The notes under the pieces are model-generated. The model saw only the letters and a program-made list of their open reading frames with translations. It was not told where the DNA came from and did not search any database. The translations under genes were made by a program, and so were the position numbers. Shown here piece after piece: positions 20,088-31,700 of a stretch of DNA of 64,000 nt. Location of the stretch: NCBI GenBank assembly GCA_025359625.1, contig JANYFT010000243.1, forward strand, positions 1 through 64,000, given 5' to 3'. This DNA is from Ferruginibacter sp. Lineage in GTDB: Bacteria; Bacteroidota; Bacteroidia; Chitinophagales; Chitinophagaceae. The first letter of the stretch is position 1; each line of letters starts with the position of its first letter.

Positions 20088-21221
20088 TTATTTTAGGGAG
20101 AGTTTGTACACTGTAATACTGTGAAACTGTTGGCCAGGTAACAGCAAAGTGGTTGGAAATTTTGGTTGGTTTGGTGAATCAGGAAAGTGTTGTGTTTCTA
20201 AACACATCGCCGCATGCTGATTTATTTTTTTACCATCAGATGTGGAGATTGTGCCATCTAAAAAGTTACCGGTATAAAACTGAACACCAGGTTGTGTTGT
20301 AAACACTTCGAGCATTCTGCCTGAAATAGAATCTTTCAGTTCAACAATTTTTTGTAAAGAAGAATCTTTTTTATTCAACACAAAATTATGATCGTATCCT
20401 CCTGCAGCAGCAATTTCCTGGCCGATCTTTTTAGCTTTGGTAAAGTCAAATGGTGTTCCTTTTACAGATTTAATTTCACCTGTTGGTATCAGCGTAGTAT
20501 CAACCGGAGTGTAATTATCTGCATCAATCATCAAGGTGTGATCCAAAATACTATTGCTTACATCTCCGGTTAAATTAAAGTAACTATGGTTGGTCAGGTT
20601 CAATACAGTTGCTTTATCAGTGGTGGCATTGTATTCAATTTTCAATTCATTGTCATCGGTCAAGGTGTACAAAACTGTTACTTTTAAATTGCCGGGATAG
20701 CCTTCTTCGCCATCCTTACTTACATAACTCAATAGTAAACTTGCCGTAGAATCACTTGCCGGTGTTGCCTCCCAAACCTGTTTGTCAAAGCCCTTTAATC
20801 CGCCATGCAACGCATTGGTTTTATTGTTGGTTGCCAGGGTATATTGAGCTGTATCAATTTTAAATTTACCCTTTGCAATACGGTTGCCATAACGGCCAAC
20901 AACCGCACCGAAATATGGAGGTTTGGCAAGATAGCCGCTTAAATTATCAAACCCCAACACTATGCCGGAAGGTTTGTTATTCTTATCCGGTGAAACCCAG
21001 GAGGTAACTGTTGCGCCATAGTTGGATATTTTTACCTGTACACCTTTTGCATTGGTAAGTGTGTACAAAAATACTTCCTTGCCATCAGTAGTGCCCCAGG
21101 CTGCTTTTGTAATACCAGCTTTTGTTTCCATTTTTTCGGTAGTAGTTATTGTTTGATTATTGCAGGATGTAATTAAAATTGCAGCAATAATTGCAATGCT
21201 AAAGAGTGTTGATTTTTTCAT
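20088..21221 (-). CDS. galM: Aldose 1-epimerase, predicted lipoprotein
   Basis: ISNYGATVTSWVSPDK, GRYGNRIAKGKF, TNALHGGLKGFDKQVW, LTNHSYFNLTG, YDHNFVLN; lipobox-like LITSC. Confidence 0.9.
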   Translation of the reverse strand: MKKSTLFSIAIIAAILITSCNNQTITTTEKMETKAGITKAAWGTTDGKEVFLYTLTNAKGVQVKISNYGATVTSWVSPDKNNKPSGIVLGFDNLSGYLAKPPYFGAVVGRYGNRIAKGKFKIDTAQYTLATNNKTNALHGGLKGFDKQVWEATPASDSTASLLLSYVSKDGEEGYPGNLKVTVLYTLTDDNELKIEYNATTDKATVLNLTNHSYFNLTGDVSNSILDHTLMIDADNYTPVDTTLIPTGEIKSVKGTPFDFTKAKKIGQEIAAAGGYDHNFVLNKKDSSLQKIVELKDSISGRMLEVFTTQPGVQFYTGNFLDGTISTSDGKKINQHAAMCLETQHFPDSPNQPKFPTTLLLPGQQFHSITVYKLSLK

Positions 21222-21330
21222 ATTTTTTTTTGCCTCCGTTTCCACACCTGGTGAAGTGTTATTAATGATTAAAATTAAATTTATGACAATAATTTTCGAG
21301 CTCCACAATTAAAATATTACTGTTGTGTTA

Positions 21331-22326
21331 TTAACGCTTTCTTTCAATCACAGGCCAATCGTTTAACCAACTTATTTTTTCTATCCGCAATTTACTCCTT
21401 CCATTGTCAGCAGCATCATATCCGTGAAAAATAAGATAATCGGTTCCATTAAAACCTGCCACCGCATTGTGCCCCACGCCATGCCAATTCTTATCGCCTT
21501 CCAGCACCGTGTTGCCGCCTCCTAAATTCATCGGTACACCATCCCGGTCTGCATACGGGCCCATTACTTTTTCGCTTCTTCCCACCATCATTTTATAGGT
21601 GCTTTTTTCTCCACGGCAACAATAATCAAAGGATACAAAAAGATAAAAATATTTTCCATGCTGATAAATGAAAGGTGCTTCAATGGCTGCATCGCCGGCA
21701 ACGGAATCGGGCAAAATGTAATCTCTTTTACGTGCTGCGATGGTGTACCATTCTTCCGGTTCTGCTACGGCAGATAAGGTGCTGTCTAATTTCACCAGTT
21801 TCATTCCATTCCAGAAAGAGCCAAACGCCAGCCATGGGGTATTGTTTTCATCCAATATTAAATTTGGGTCAATCGCATTCCACATATCCCTGCCCGGTAC
21901 AGATTGTATCACTTTTCCATGATCTATCCATTTAAAATTTTTGGCTGATGGATCCAAAGTTTTATTGGTAGCTAATCCAATGCAAGAAGTATTCTTTCCA
22001 AAAGCAGATACCGCATAATACAAATAATATTGCCCATTGTGAAAGCTAATATCCGGTGCCCAGATATGCCCCTTAAAAGATGGGATAGCATCCACTGCCC
22101 ATTGCGGCGCTTTATCAAAAACAGGTTTTAACTGCTTCCAGTGTTTCATATCCAGAGAAGAAAAACCAGTTATCCCCAGCCCTGTGCAAAACACATAATA
22201 GGTACTGTCCTGCCGGATTATAACAGGATCATGCACAGAAATAACTGTATCATTTATCACTGATTTTGTTTGTCCTGCCAGGTTTATTACAAGCAGTAAC
22301 AGCAATAAGGTTAATATCTGTTTCAT
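21331..22326 (-). CDS. GH43 glycoside hydrolase, arabinan endo-1,5-alpha-L-arabinosidase-type
   Basis: VHDPVIIRQDSTYYVFCTG, GHIWAPDISF, NAIDPNLILDENNTPWLAFGSFW, AAIEAPFIYQHGKYFYLFVS. Confidence 0.9.
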   Translation of the reverse strand: MKQILTLLLLLLVINLAGQTKSVINDTVISVHDPVIIRQDSTYYVFCTGLGITGFSSLDMKHWKQLKPVFDKAPQWAVDAIPSFKGHIWAPDISFHNGQYYLYYAVSAFGKNTSCIGLATNKTLDPSAKNFKWIDHGKVIQSVPGRDMWNAIDPNLILDENNTPWLAFGSFWNGMKLVKLDSTLSAVAEPEEWYTIAARKRDYILPDSVAGDAAIEAPFIYQHGKYFYLFVSFDYCCRGEKSTYKMMVGRSEKVMGPYADRDGVPMNLGGGNTVLEGDKNWHGVGHNAVAGFNGTDYLIFHGYDAADNGRSKLRIEKISWLNDWPVIERKR

Positions 22327-22477
22327 ATTTTGTTATTATTATCCGGCGCTATAAATATGCTCTTTAAAAATGCAGAAGGCCGTTCTTATTCGCCGGTATC
22401 AGCCAACAATATTGTGCTGTTGCATGATTAAAATTTTGAAGACACCATTACCCCTTTGTGAATCCGGCGTGGTGAAA

Positions 22478-23962
22478 TTATTTTTTAAAATTTATCCTGA
22501 ATGCAGCAGCATTGGCAGACGGATAATCAGCAACAGCTTGTATTACCAGCGCATCTTTTGTTTGCTTCCACCGTAGTGTTTCGTTGCTGCCTGTTAACGC
22601 TACATTTGCAACAATACCATTGTTGCTTTTTAAAGACAGGGAGTTGATGGCAATGGATTGTTTAGCGGCTGGAAGCTCAAGTGTTAAAGCATACAAAGTA
22701 TCGCCTTTGGTTGTAAAGCGTATATCCTTTGCAGTGTAAGGCTTTTGTGTATTAAACTCGCCACTGGCAGATTCTGTCGGGCCTTCGCCGTATATTTTCC
22801 ATGGCCTTGTAGCATAAATAGCTTCGCCGTTTACTGCCAGCCATTTACCCGTACCGAGCAATACATTTGTTTCTTCTTCTGTAATAGTACCATCCGGCCG
22901 TGGCCCAATATTCATTAGCAGGTTACCATTTTTACTTACAATATCAATAAGGTTGGTTATAACATATTGCGGTGTTTTAAAAGTATTATCGTTGGTAAAC
23001 CCCCACGATGTATTGCCGATGGCATCGTCTGTTTGCCAGGCCTGTGGCCTTATGCCAGGTAGCTTGCCCCGCTCAACATCCAGCACGGCTGAGTTGCCGG
23101 GATAAGATTCGTGTTTGTAATTAATTACCACTCCCTTGTTCCATTCAAGGCCTTTGTTATAGTAAAAGGAAGCAAAAGATTTTCGGTAGGGCTCTAATTC
23201 TTTTTGTTCAATCCACCAATCAAACCAAACCAGGTCAGGATGATATTTGTCAACTAATTCTGTGCTTCTCAACAGCCAGTCATTCATAAACTCAGGGCTC
23301 ATTACCGGTGCCACTGCCTTTTTATCAAAAGGATTATGTACCAGTGCAGGACCATACAAATCTGCATAAGCCGTATCATTTACATCCGAATTGAAATTGC
23401 GGCCACCACCAAAAAACCACCAGTGCTCAATACGGTGAGAGGAAACCCCAAACATTAGCCCGGCTTTGCGGCTGGCTGTTGCCAGTTCTCCAATCACATC
23501 CCGTTTAGGTCCCATTGCTACAGCATTCCATCTGGATAAGGCTGTGTTATACATTGAAAATCCATCGTGGTGCTCTGCCACCGGCACAATATATTTTGCA
23601 CCCGAACTTTTAAATAAATCCACCCACCTGGCAGCATCAAATTTTTCTGCTTTAAACATCGGGATAAAATCCTTATACCCGAATTTATTTTGTGTACCAT
23701 ATTTTTCTATGTGATGCTTATACTCCTTAGTATCACTTATGTACATGTTTCTCGGATACCATTCACTTTCAAAAGCAGGAACCGAATAAACACCCCAATG
23801 AATAAAAATGCCAAACTTGGCATCCCTGAACCAATCGGGTATTTTATAATTATCCAATGATGGCCAGGTAGCCTGAAACCGTTGTTGCTGTTGTGCAGCT
23901 ACAGGCAAATTAATACAACAGGTAAGGATAGTTGCTGCCAGGGCAATTAATATTTTTTTCAT
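22478..23962 (-). CDS. GH29 glycoside hydrolase (alpha-L-fucosidase family)
   Basis: WFRDAKFGIFIHWGVYSVPAFESEWYPRNMY, EHHDGFSMY, PDLVWFDWW, DIVSKNGNLLMNIGPRPDGTI. Confidence 0.92.
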   Translation of the reverse strand: MKKILIALAATILTCCINLPVAAQQQQRFQATWPSLDNYKIPDWFRDAKFGIFIHWGVYSVPAFESEWYPRNMYISDTKEYKHHIEKYGTQNKFGYKDFIPMFKAEKFDAARWVDLFKSSGAKYIVPVAEHHDGFSMYNTALSRWNAVAMGPKRDVIGELATASRKAGLMFGVSSHRIEHWWFFGGGRNFNSDVNDTAYADLYGPALVHNPFDKKAVAPVMSPEFMNDWLLRSTELVDKYHPDLVWFDWWIEQKELEPYRKSFASFYYNKGLEWNKGVVINYKHESYPGNSAVLDVERGKLPGIRPQAWQTDDAIGNTSWGFTNDNTFKTPQYVITNLIDIVSKNGNLLMNIGPRPDGTITEEETNVLLGTGKWLAVNGEAIYATRPWKIYGEGPTESASGEFNTQKPYTAKDIRFTTKGDTLYALTLELPAAKQSIAINSLSLKSNNGIVANVALTGSNETLRWKQTKDALVIQAVADYPSANAAAFRINFKK

Positions 23963-24018
23963 TCTTTTTGCTATTTAAAAATTACTGCGTTTTATTTTTT
24001 TTAATGATGAAGAAAATT

Positions 24019-26010
24019 TTATTTCATCGCAATACGATAAATAGTAAATGAATGTGCCGGCAAAGAAGCAATCAGTTTATTACCCTTTAATGGCATGGTT
24101 GAAGCAACGGGACTAACTGCATTTGGTGTTGCAAAACTGTTTACATCCAACACCGAACTGCTTTTTAAAGTATTGACAGTTGCTGCAGCCGATAATTTTT
24201 TTGCGCCTGTTATTGTTATCATTTTATTGATGGCATTGCCAGAAGCATTTACTACTTTAATAATTACATCGCTGGTGTTTTTATCAATTACAGAAGATAT
24301 ATAAAGACTGTCCTGACCAGTTACCGCTTTACCATCCATTAAAGCTAGTACTACGTCGGTACCCTTGTTGGTACTGTATAATTTTTGTACATAATAATTG
24401 GGTGTGCCATAAGATTGCAGGTTGTTTACCCAAATTAAATCAGGCGTCCACTGCCAGCCATCAATGTGTGCAAACAGTGGTGCGTAAGATGCCATGCTCA
24501 CCACTGCTGCATTGCGTTCAAGCCCTGTCATAAAGGCTGCTTCTGCAATGGCAGTTTCTGCATTGTTTCTGTTTTCTATACTTACGGTATGATCACTTTG
24601 TGCGGCATATTCACCTGCAAAAATTCTGGATGAATTTCTTGGATAATTATCATACCGGGCTGCATTGGCCAAAAACCATTCTGGCCTGCGGTAATAGTGT
24701 TCATCAATAATATCTGCATTCATCTTTCTTAATTCGCCATTCAGGTAATCAAAACGTTCTCCGTTTGGATCAGTACCGGAACTATTCACTAATTTAAAAT
24801 CAGGGTATCTTGCTTTAATGGCTTTGCTGAATATTTTTAACCGTTCAAGATATTGAGGGCCCCAGTTCTCATTACCTACTCCCATCATTTTTAAATTGAA
24901 AGGGGCCGGGTGCCCCATCGCTGCTCTCACCTTTCCCCATTGCGTGTTTACATTGCCGTTAGCAAATTCTATCAGGTCTAACGCATCCTGTACATACGGG
25001 TCTAACTGGTCAATAGGTACAACTTCTGCGCTATTGAACTGGCAGGCCATACCGGCATTTAAGATGGGTAAAGGAGAAGCACCAATATCTTCTGCCAGTT
25101 GAAAATATTCAAAGAAACCCAATCCAAAAGTCTGGAAATAATCGGGTGTAGGGCGATGAGCAAATTCACTGTTCCATCGGTTAATGATCAGTTGGCGGTC
25201 TTCAACAGGCCCCAAAGTTTTTTTCCATTGGTAACGCAAGCCAAGGTCGAAACCTTCCACTACACAACCTCCCGGAAAACGTATAAAGCCGGGCTTCATA
25301 TCCGCCAGTAATTGTATCATGTCTGCACGCATGCCACCAGGCCTTTTTTTCCAGGTATCTTCCGGAAATAAAGAGATCATATCAAGGTCAATTTTACCGG
25401 TTCCTTCAAACCAAATATTTAATTTACCCCTTAAAGAAGAATCGGTAGCATTAAAGCTGACAGCGGCTTTTGCCCATGTTGCACCGGTTGCAGCGGATGG
25501 GGTTAGAGAAGCAGTACCAATTATTTTACCAACCATACTTACCAGTTCTGCATGCAATATTAAGCCTGCAGTTTGCTGACGGTACATTACAGAAAAATCG
25601 TACCGCAATCCTTTTTTAATACCCATACCACGAAAGCCTTCATTGGTAATGCCGAGTGTATCTGCGGCTACCTCTTTTGTTATGCGCACAAAACGGGGGT
25701 TTGCAATATTTGTTTCCTGCCTGTTAATGATCAGTACACTGCCTTCATTAAATTTAGGTTGATTGACTGTCCAGCCCATCAACGGTTTGTAAAATTCAAA
25801 AGACCGGTTCTTAACCAGCTCTGCATAAATGCCACCATCGGCACCCAAATTAATATCTTCAAAAAATACACCCCACATGGTTGGTTGTACTGCTGCTATG
25901 GGTTTATTTACCTGTACTATGATTGGATTATTGTTTTGAGCTTTTACGACTGAGGATAATAATAAGGCTGTTGTTATGGAAAAGGCAACCAGCAATTTTT
26001 TAATAGGCAT
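24019..26010 (-). CDS. GH51-type alpha-L-arabinofuranosidase with N-terminal accessory domain
   Basis: GVFFEDINLGADGGIYAELVKNRSFE, RFPGGCVVEG, MMGVGNENWGP (acid/base), RIFAGEYAAQSD (nucleophile). Confidence 0.92.
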   Translation of the reverse strand: MPIKKLLVAFSITTALLLSSVVKAQNNNPIIVQVNKPIAAVQPTMWGVFFEDINLGADGGIYAELVKNRSFEFYKPLMGWTVNQPKFNEGSVLIINRQETNIANPRFVRITKEVAADTLGITNEGFRGMGIKKGLRYDFSVMYRQQTAGLILHAELVSMVGKIIGTASLTPSAATGATWAKAAVSFNATDSSLRGKLNIWFEGTGKIDLDMISLFPEDTWKKRPGGMRADMIQLLADMKPGFIRFPGGCVVEGFDLGLRYQWKKTLGPVEDRQLIINRWNSEFAHRPTPDYFQTFGLGFFEYFQLAEDIGASPLPILNAGMACQFNSAEVVPIDQLDPYVQDALDLIEFANGNVNTQWGKVRAAMGHPAPFNLKMMGVGNENWGPQYLERLKIFSKAIKARYPDFKLVNSSGTDPNGERFDYLNGELRKMNADIIDEHYYRRPEWFLANAARYDNYPRNSSRIFAGEYAAQSDHTVSIENRNNAETAIAEAAFMTGLERNAAVVSMASYAPLFAHIDGWQWTPDLIWVNNLQSYGTPNYYVQKLYSTNKGTDVVLALMDGKAVTGQDSLYISSVIDKNTSDVIIKVVNASGNAINKMITITGAKKLSAAATVNTLKSSSVLDVNSFATPNAVSPVASTMPLKGNKLIASLPAHSFTIYRIAMK

Positions 26011-26036
26011 GCTTTTATTTTTTATGATTATACAAT

Positions 26037-27053
26037 TCAAAAACTATTTTTATTTCTTTTTGCTACTGTGGCAGGCTTCACCCCTTCTGTTGTCATCACA
26101 ATTCTTTTGATGCTTCCATCTGTATTGTAATACAAATAATCTATGCAAACGGACCGCCTGAAACTGCCGCCATCTGTTTGGATACTGCCGTTGTGATAAA
26201 TAAAATACGACTTGCCTTTAAAATCAATAATGGCCTGGTGGTTGGTGTTGGAGTTACCCGCCACTTCGTTTAAGATTCCTTTGTACTGCCAGGGGCCATT
26301 GATGTTTTTGCTCATGGCATAGACTATTTTTTCGGGAAAGCCGCTGGCATAGGAAAGATAGTACCAGCCATTGTGTTTATGTATCCACGGAGCTTCTGTA
26401 TAGCCTGGCAAATCAACAGTTTTTATTTCACCTTCAATCTCCTTCATGTTCTCTTTCAGTTTTGCATAATAACATTTTTTGTTGCCCCAAAAAAGCCAGG
26501 CCTGCCCGTCATCATCAATTATTACAGAGGGATCAATATCATCCCACATCATTTTACTTTCGGGGCTTGTCATATCATTGGTGACCAAAGCCTTGCCCAG
26601 TGCATCTTTAAAAGGCCCGGCAGGATTATCCGCTACTGCAACACCCATAGCTTTACCCGCAATGGTGGCATGTTCTGTTGCTACATACCAGTAAAATTTT
26701 CCATTGCGTTCAATTACCTGCGAAGCCCAGGCATCATCCTTAGCCCAGTTAAAATCTTTCACTGTTAATGGCACCGGATGTTCTTTCCAGTTAACCATAT
26801 CGGTAGAAGAAAAGCAAAGCCATTCATGCATCATATAGCCCTCTTTGCCAGCAGGAGCTTCATCATGACCGGTGTATAAATACACGGCATCTTTATAAAC
26901 AAACGCCCCAGGATCGGCTGTGTATTTATTTTTTATTATGGGATTACCTACGGCATTTATTTCATTGAATTGTTGTGCAGTGGCGAAAATATTGATCATC
27001 AATGCAGCGGCTATAAATGATATAGATCGTCCCGCTAATTTTATTCGTTTCAT
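26037..27053 (-). CDS. GH43-family glycoside hydrolase
   Basis: TADPGAFVYKDAVYLYTGHDEA, WDDIDPSVIIDDDGQAWLFWGN, GYTEAPWIHKHNGWYYLSYASG, NTNHQAIIDFKGKSYFIYHNG. Confidence 0.9.
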   Translation of the reverse strand: MKRIKLAGRSISFIAAALMINIFATAQQFNEINAVGNPIIKNKYTADPGAFVYKDAVYLYTGHDEAPAGKEGYMMHEWLCFSSTDMVNWKEHPVPLTVKDFNWAKDDAWASQVIERNGKFYWYVATEHATIAGKAMGVAVADNPAGPFKDALGKALVTNDMTSPESKMMWDDIDPSVIIDDDGQAWLFWGNKKCYYAKLKENMKEIEGEIKTVDLPGYTEAPWIHKHNGWYYLSYASGFPEKIVYAMSKNINGPWQYKGILNEVAGNSNTNHQAIIDFKGKSYFIYHNGSIQTDGGSFRRSVCIDYLYYNTDGSIKRIVMTTEGVKPATVAKRNKNSF

Positions 27054-27143
27054 TTTTTATTATATCTTTTAATACCCGCTACAATCTTCTGCATCTAAAT
27101 CTATAGTACTTTTAAACCCACTACACCCTAACACCAATCCATT

Positions 27144-28688
27144 TTATTTTGCTGTTATTACAATAACAGAAGTTGGAGGCAGGGTGATGGTAATAATATT
27201 CTTGTTTAACACCAGCTCTTTAAAAGCAGCGGGTTTTATTTTTTCAGGCTCGGTAAATGAATTGTGATCCTGTAATTTTTTTGAGGTAAGAATTCTTGCT
27301 GTTACCGCTTTTACTTTTTCTTCGCCAATATTTAACTCTATTTTTTGTGCATGACTGGGATCAATATTTACCAGTGAAATATGGATAGCCCCTGTACTGT
27401 CTTTTGATGCAGAAGCAGAAACAGCAGGTAATTTTTGATCGCTGAAAACATAGTCGTTACTGGTGATGGTTAATGGCAGCAAGGTTGCACCCTGGTGTAC
27501 ATTATACATCTCCATTACATGATAGGTTGGGGTCAGGATCATTTTTTCTTTGTTGGTAAGAATAACAGCCTGCAATACATTCACACACTGAGCCAGGTTA
27601 GCAACACGTACCCTGTCTGCATGGTTATTAAAAATATTGAGTGTTACACCAGCAATCATCGCATCCCTGATGGTATTTTGCTGGTATAAAAATCCTGGAT
27701 TAGTTCCTTTCTCTACATCGTACCATCCGCCCCACTCATCTACTACCAACGCTATTTTTTGTTTTGGATCGTACTTATCCATTACAGCAGCATGCTTGGT
27801 TACCAGTTCCTCCATCAGCAATGCCTGCCTCATGATACCAAAATATTGTTCTTCTGAAAATTCAACCGCAGGGCCTTTTTTGTTCCAGTCAAGTACAGAA
27901 TAATGATGCATGGCCACACCGCCCAGCATGTTCAACGGAATATTTTTCATCAGCGTTTCTGTCCAGTTATAATCTGCGTCGCTTGCACCAGACGCAATAC
28001 GCATAAAGCCGCCTGTATTTTCCCAGTCGGAAATAAAGGTTGCATATTTACGATACTCATCAGCATAATATTCCGGTTTCATATTGCCTCCGCACCCCCA
28101 TGCTTCATTGCCAATGCCCCATAATTTTACCTGCCATGGTTCTTTTCTGCCATTTTGCGTACGCAGATCACTCATGGGACTTTTGCCTTTGAAGTTGGTG
28201 TACTGCACCCAGTCTGCCAGCTCCTGCACGGTGCCACTTCCTACGTTGCCGGATAGATAAGGTTCTGCCCCCAGCAATTCGCACATGTTTAAAAAATCGT
28301 GTGTACCAAAACTGTTATCTTCGGTAACGCCGCCCCACCATTTGTTTACCATGGCTGGCCTTTTATCTTTTGGACCGATACCATCTTTCCAATGATAAGT
28401 ATCTGCAAAGCAGCCGCCCGGCCAGCGCAGGTTGGGAATTTTTAATTTTTTAAGTGCCGCTACAATATCATTGCGTACCCCGTTTGTATTGGGTATTTTA
28501 GAAGTCTCACCTACATAGAAACCATCATAAATACAATGGCCGAGATGCTCAGCAAAATGGCCGTAAATATGTTTACTGATGGTGTACTTTGCCTGCCCGG
28601 CATTTAAGGATATTACATTTTGCTGGGCCAGGGTAATATGCAATGAGCATAAAAATGTCAATGACAGTGATGCGTATTTTTTTATCAT
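27144..28688 (-). CDS. GH51 alpha-N-arabinofuranosidase
   Basis: GHFAEHLGHCIYDGFYVGE, LRWPGGCFADTYHWKDGIGP, LWGIGNEAWGCGG, LVVDEWGGWYD; start taken at second Met to give signal peptide MIKKYASLSLTFLCSLHITLAQQ. Confidence 0.94.
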   Translation of the reverse strand: MIKKYASLSLTFLCSLHITLAQQNVISLNAGQAKYTISKHIYGHFAEHLGHCIYDGFYVGETSKIPNTNGVRNDIVAALKKLKIPNLRWPGGCFADTYHWKDGIGPKDKRPAMVNKWWGGVTEDNSFGTHDFLNMCELLGAEPYLSGNVGSGTVQELADWVQYTNFKGKSPMSDLRTQNGRKEPWQVKLWGIGNEAWGCGGNMKPEYYADEYRKYATFISDWENTGGFMRIASGASDADYNWTETLMKNIPLNMLGGVAMHHYSVLDWNKKGPAVEFSEEQYFGIMRQALLMEELVTKHAAVMDKYDPKQKIALVVDEWGGWYDVEKGTNPGFLYQQNTIRDAMIAGVTLNIFNNHADRVRVANLAQCVNVLQAVILTNKEKMILTPTYHVMEMYNVHQGATLLPLTITSNDYVFSDQKLPAVSASASKDSTGAIHISLVNIDPSHAQKIELNIGEEKVKAVTARILTSKKLQDHNSFTEPEKIKPAAFKELVLNKNIITITLPPTSVIVITAK

Positions 28689-28730
28689 GGTTTTTATGAT
28701 GAAGGTATTCATTTTATTTTTCTTGCTTTT

Positions 28731-31700
28731 TTAAAATCGTTTAAAAAAAAAGGTTTTTAGTTTACTGTCATTCGGCGATACCAATAATACTGTACCCTTA
28801 TTTTTTACATTGATCATTTTCATATCTTTTACATCACCGTCAATTATCAACCCACTCTTTAAAAAATTAAGAGGTGTAAAATTTCCTTTGCCATTCCCCA
28901 TCATCACCATTCCGTAAGATGCATCGTACCGGCCGGTATTAAAAGCGACCTGGTATTCATTACCGGCAACAATTAAATCTGTATTGCCATCCCCATCAAT
29001 ATCAGAGGCCACAATACTGTTAACAGGTGCCAGCTGAGCTGTTAGAGGCAATGCATGTACTTTAAACTTTCCGTTTCCCAGGTTTTCAAGCCATACAGAT
29101 TGGGATGTTTTACATGTTAATTCAGTCCATCCGCTACTACCGTGATCATTCATTAATTGGTCCATCGAAACTTTTGCATAATCCGAATGCAGCAAATATC
29201 TTTTCTTTACAGAAGGTACCTGCTCTGCCAGCTGGTTTCTATCCAATGCAGGAAATAACTGGTATTTATCTTCCTTGTTTTTGATGTAGTAGGCAGGTAT
29301 CAGTTCATCAAAGCCATTCTTATCCATATCTTTTGTATAGAACATCATGGGTCTGTCTGGTGTAATATGAAACCTGTTATTGAGCCCAATGTTACCGGCA
29401 ATATAATCCATGTCGCCATCCTTATCTATATCTGCCTGTTGCAAGGAACGCCATAAACCATTCATATTTTCAAGCCCTGTTGCACTGGTTACCTCTACCA
29501 GTTTAGTATTTATATTTTTAAAAAAACGCACTGCGGTCCATTCGCCGCAAATGATGAGGTCGGGTTTTTTATCGTTGTTAAAATCTGTAAATATTGCATC
29601 GGTTATCATACCCGCAAATTCTACCGGGGCACAAACATCTTTGGTAACATCAGTAAACTTTCCTTTATTGTTTTGTAAAATATAACTCCTCGGAGACTGC
29701 GGATATTGTTGTGGCTGCACCCTGCCTCCGATAAAAATATCTATATCCCCGTCTCCATCATAATCGGCGGCAGCAACAGCATCTGTAACAGCTTGTATTA
29801 CCGGTAAAGCAGTTGCATCCAATTTAAAATTACCCCTGCCATCATTGATGTATAACCGTGGCTGATTATATTTCGGCACTTCAAACTCAAGGCTTCCGCC
29901 AGTTATCAGCAAGTCCATATCTTTATCTCCATCGGCATCAAATAACACAGCACCCAAATCTTCTTCCGGTTTAATGCCTTCAACTAAATTTGTTACTGCA
30001 AAACTGCCATCGCCTTTCTGAATAAATATTTTACCTGACTGATTAGCTGCACCACCTGCAAAAAAATCTGTCAATCCATCTCCATTTATATCTCCGGTTG
30101 CAAGGCAGGGGCCCAATTGAGAATACTTTTGTGGCAAAGGCTGATGATAATTAAAATCAAAATTTTGTACTTCTGTATGTTTAAAATCAATACCGGATAT
30201 ACCGGTATCATCACCGAACAATATGTTAACTTCTGCTTCCATTTTCGGAGCAACTGTTTTTGCATTTTCATATTCTGCTACTAACACCTGATTGGCTTGT
30301 ACATTTTTTATCACCTGTACTTTATCATCGGGCCATTTAATTTTAAGCGAATCAATGGCCATACTATTTCCAATACCAAAATGCAGCCGGGGATCCACAC
30401 TGGATGAAAAGCCCCGTACTGGTGATTGTTCAGCATATTGCGTTGTGGCTTTATTAAATAAAGTTACCTGGCAGCCATAGCCACAGCGATTATTGGGTGA
30501 ACCATTCAATTTTATAGTTAGAAAATTTTGTATGCTGTCACTGACAGATTTTCTTATTTCATTTCTCCATATAAATGCTTCCTGGTTCATGTTATTTACC
30601 ACCAGGTCAAGGTCGCCGTCGTTATCCAGGTCGGCATACGCTGCCCCGTTTGAAATTGAAGGTATCGCCAGCCCTGTTTGTGCCGACAGGTTACTAAAAG
30701 TAAGATCGCCGTTATTGTGAAAAAAATAATTATTCATTTTAATGCTGCCAAACTGATCCATATTTTTACGCAGGGTTTGTATGGTATTTTTATCCATTTT
30801 TTTCTCTGCATCTTTTTCACCAAAAGTATAATTACCGGTACTTAACCGCCCGTTTACAAAAGATGCATAATCATTGTTGGTCAAATCTTTTCCCAGCCCA
30901 TTGGTTACATGAATATCTTTCCAACCATCATTATCAAAATCTGCCATTAAAATACTCCAGCTCCAGTCTGTTTCAAAAACACCGGCCAGTTCACCAATCT
31001 CACTATAAAAAGGTTCCATGGAATTATTTACTTTTCTGTTGCCATTATTAAGCTGCAGCATGTTCCTTACAAAAGAGGGCTGGTAACCAAACCGCTGTTG
31101 CATATCATATTTTTCCTGGCTTGCTGCATGAAACATCATCTTTTTTCTTTCGTTGCTTTCCGGTAACATATCCACTACGGCAATGTCTGGCAACCCATCA
31201 TTATTAATGTCCGCCGCATCTACTCCCATGCTGTTGTAGCTCTGGTGTTTTAAAGCACTTGCAATTATGTTGGTAAAAGTACCATTGCGGTTATTTAGCC
31301 ACAACAAATCATTGGCTATGTAATCGTTGGCTACATAAATATCCGGCCAGTTATCATTGTTTACGTCTGTAATAACCACACCCAATCCATACCCATCTTC
31401 CCTGATGCCTGCTTCATTTGATACATCGTGAAATACAGGATGAGTTTGCCCCGCTGGCACGCCATCATTTCTGTAGAGTTTATCCTGTGCCGGCGAATTA
31501 CCGCTGGTATCTTTTAGATGCAGGTCGTTCGCAGTGTGGCTGTACAGGCGGTGGTTGAGCAAATACATATCCAGGTCACCATCTTTATCATAATCAAAAA
31601 AAGCTGCCTGTGTTGCATAACCTGTATCGGCTAAATTATACGCTGCGGCCTGTTCGGTAAAGTGCACTTCCCTTATGGCTGCCGACTCATTCATTTTTTG

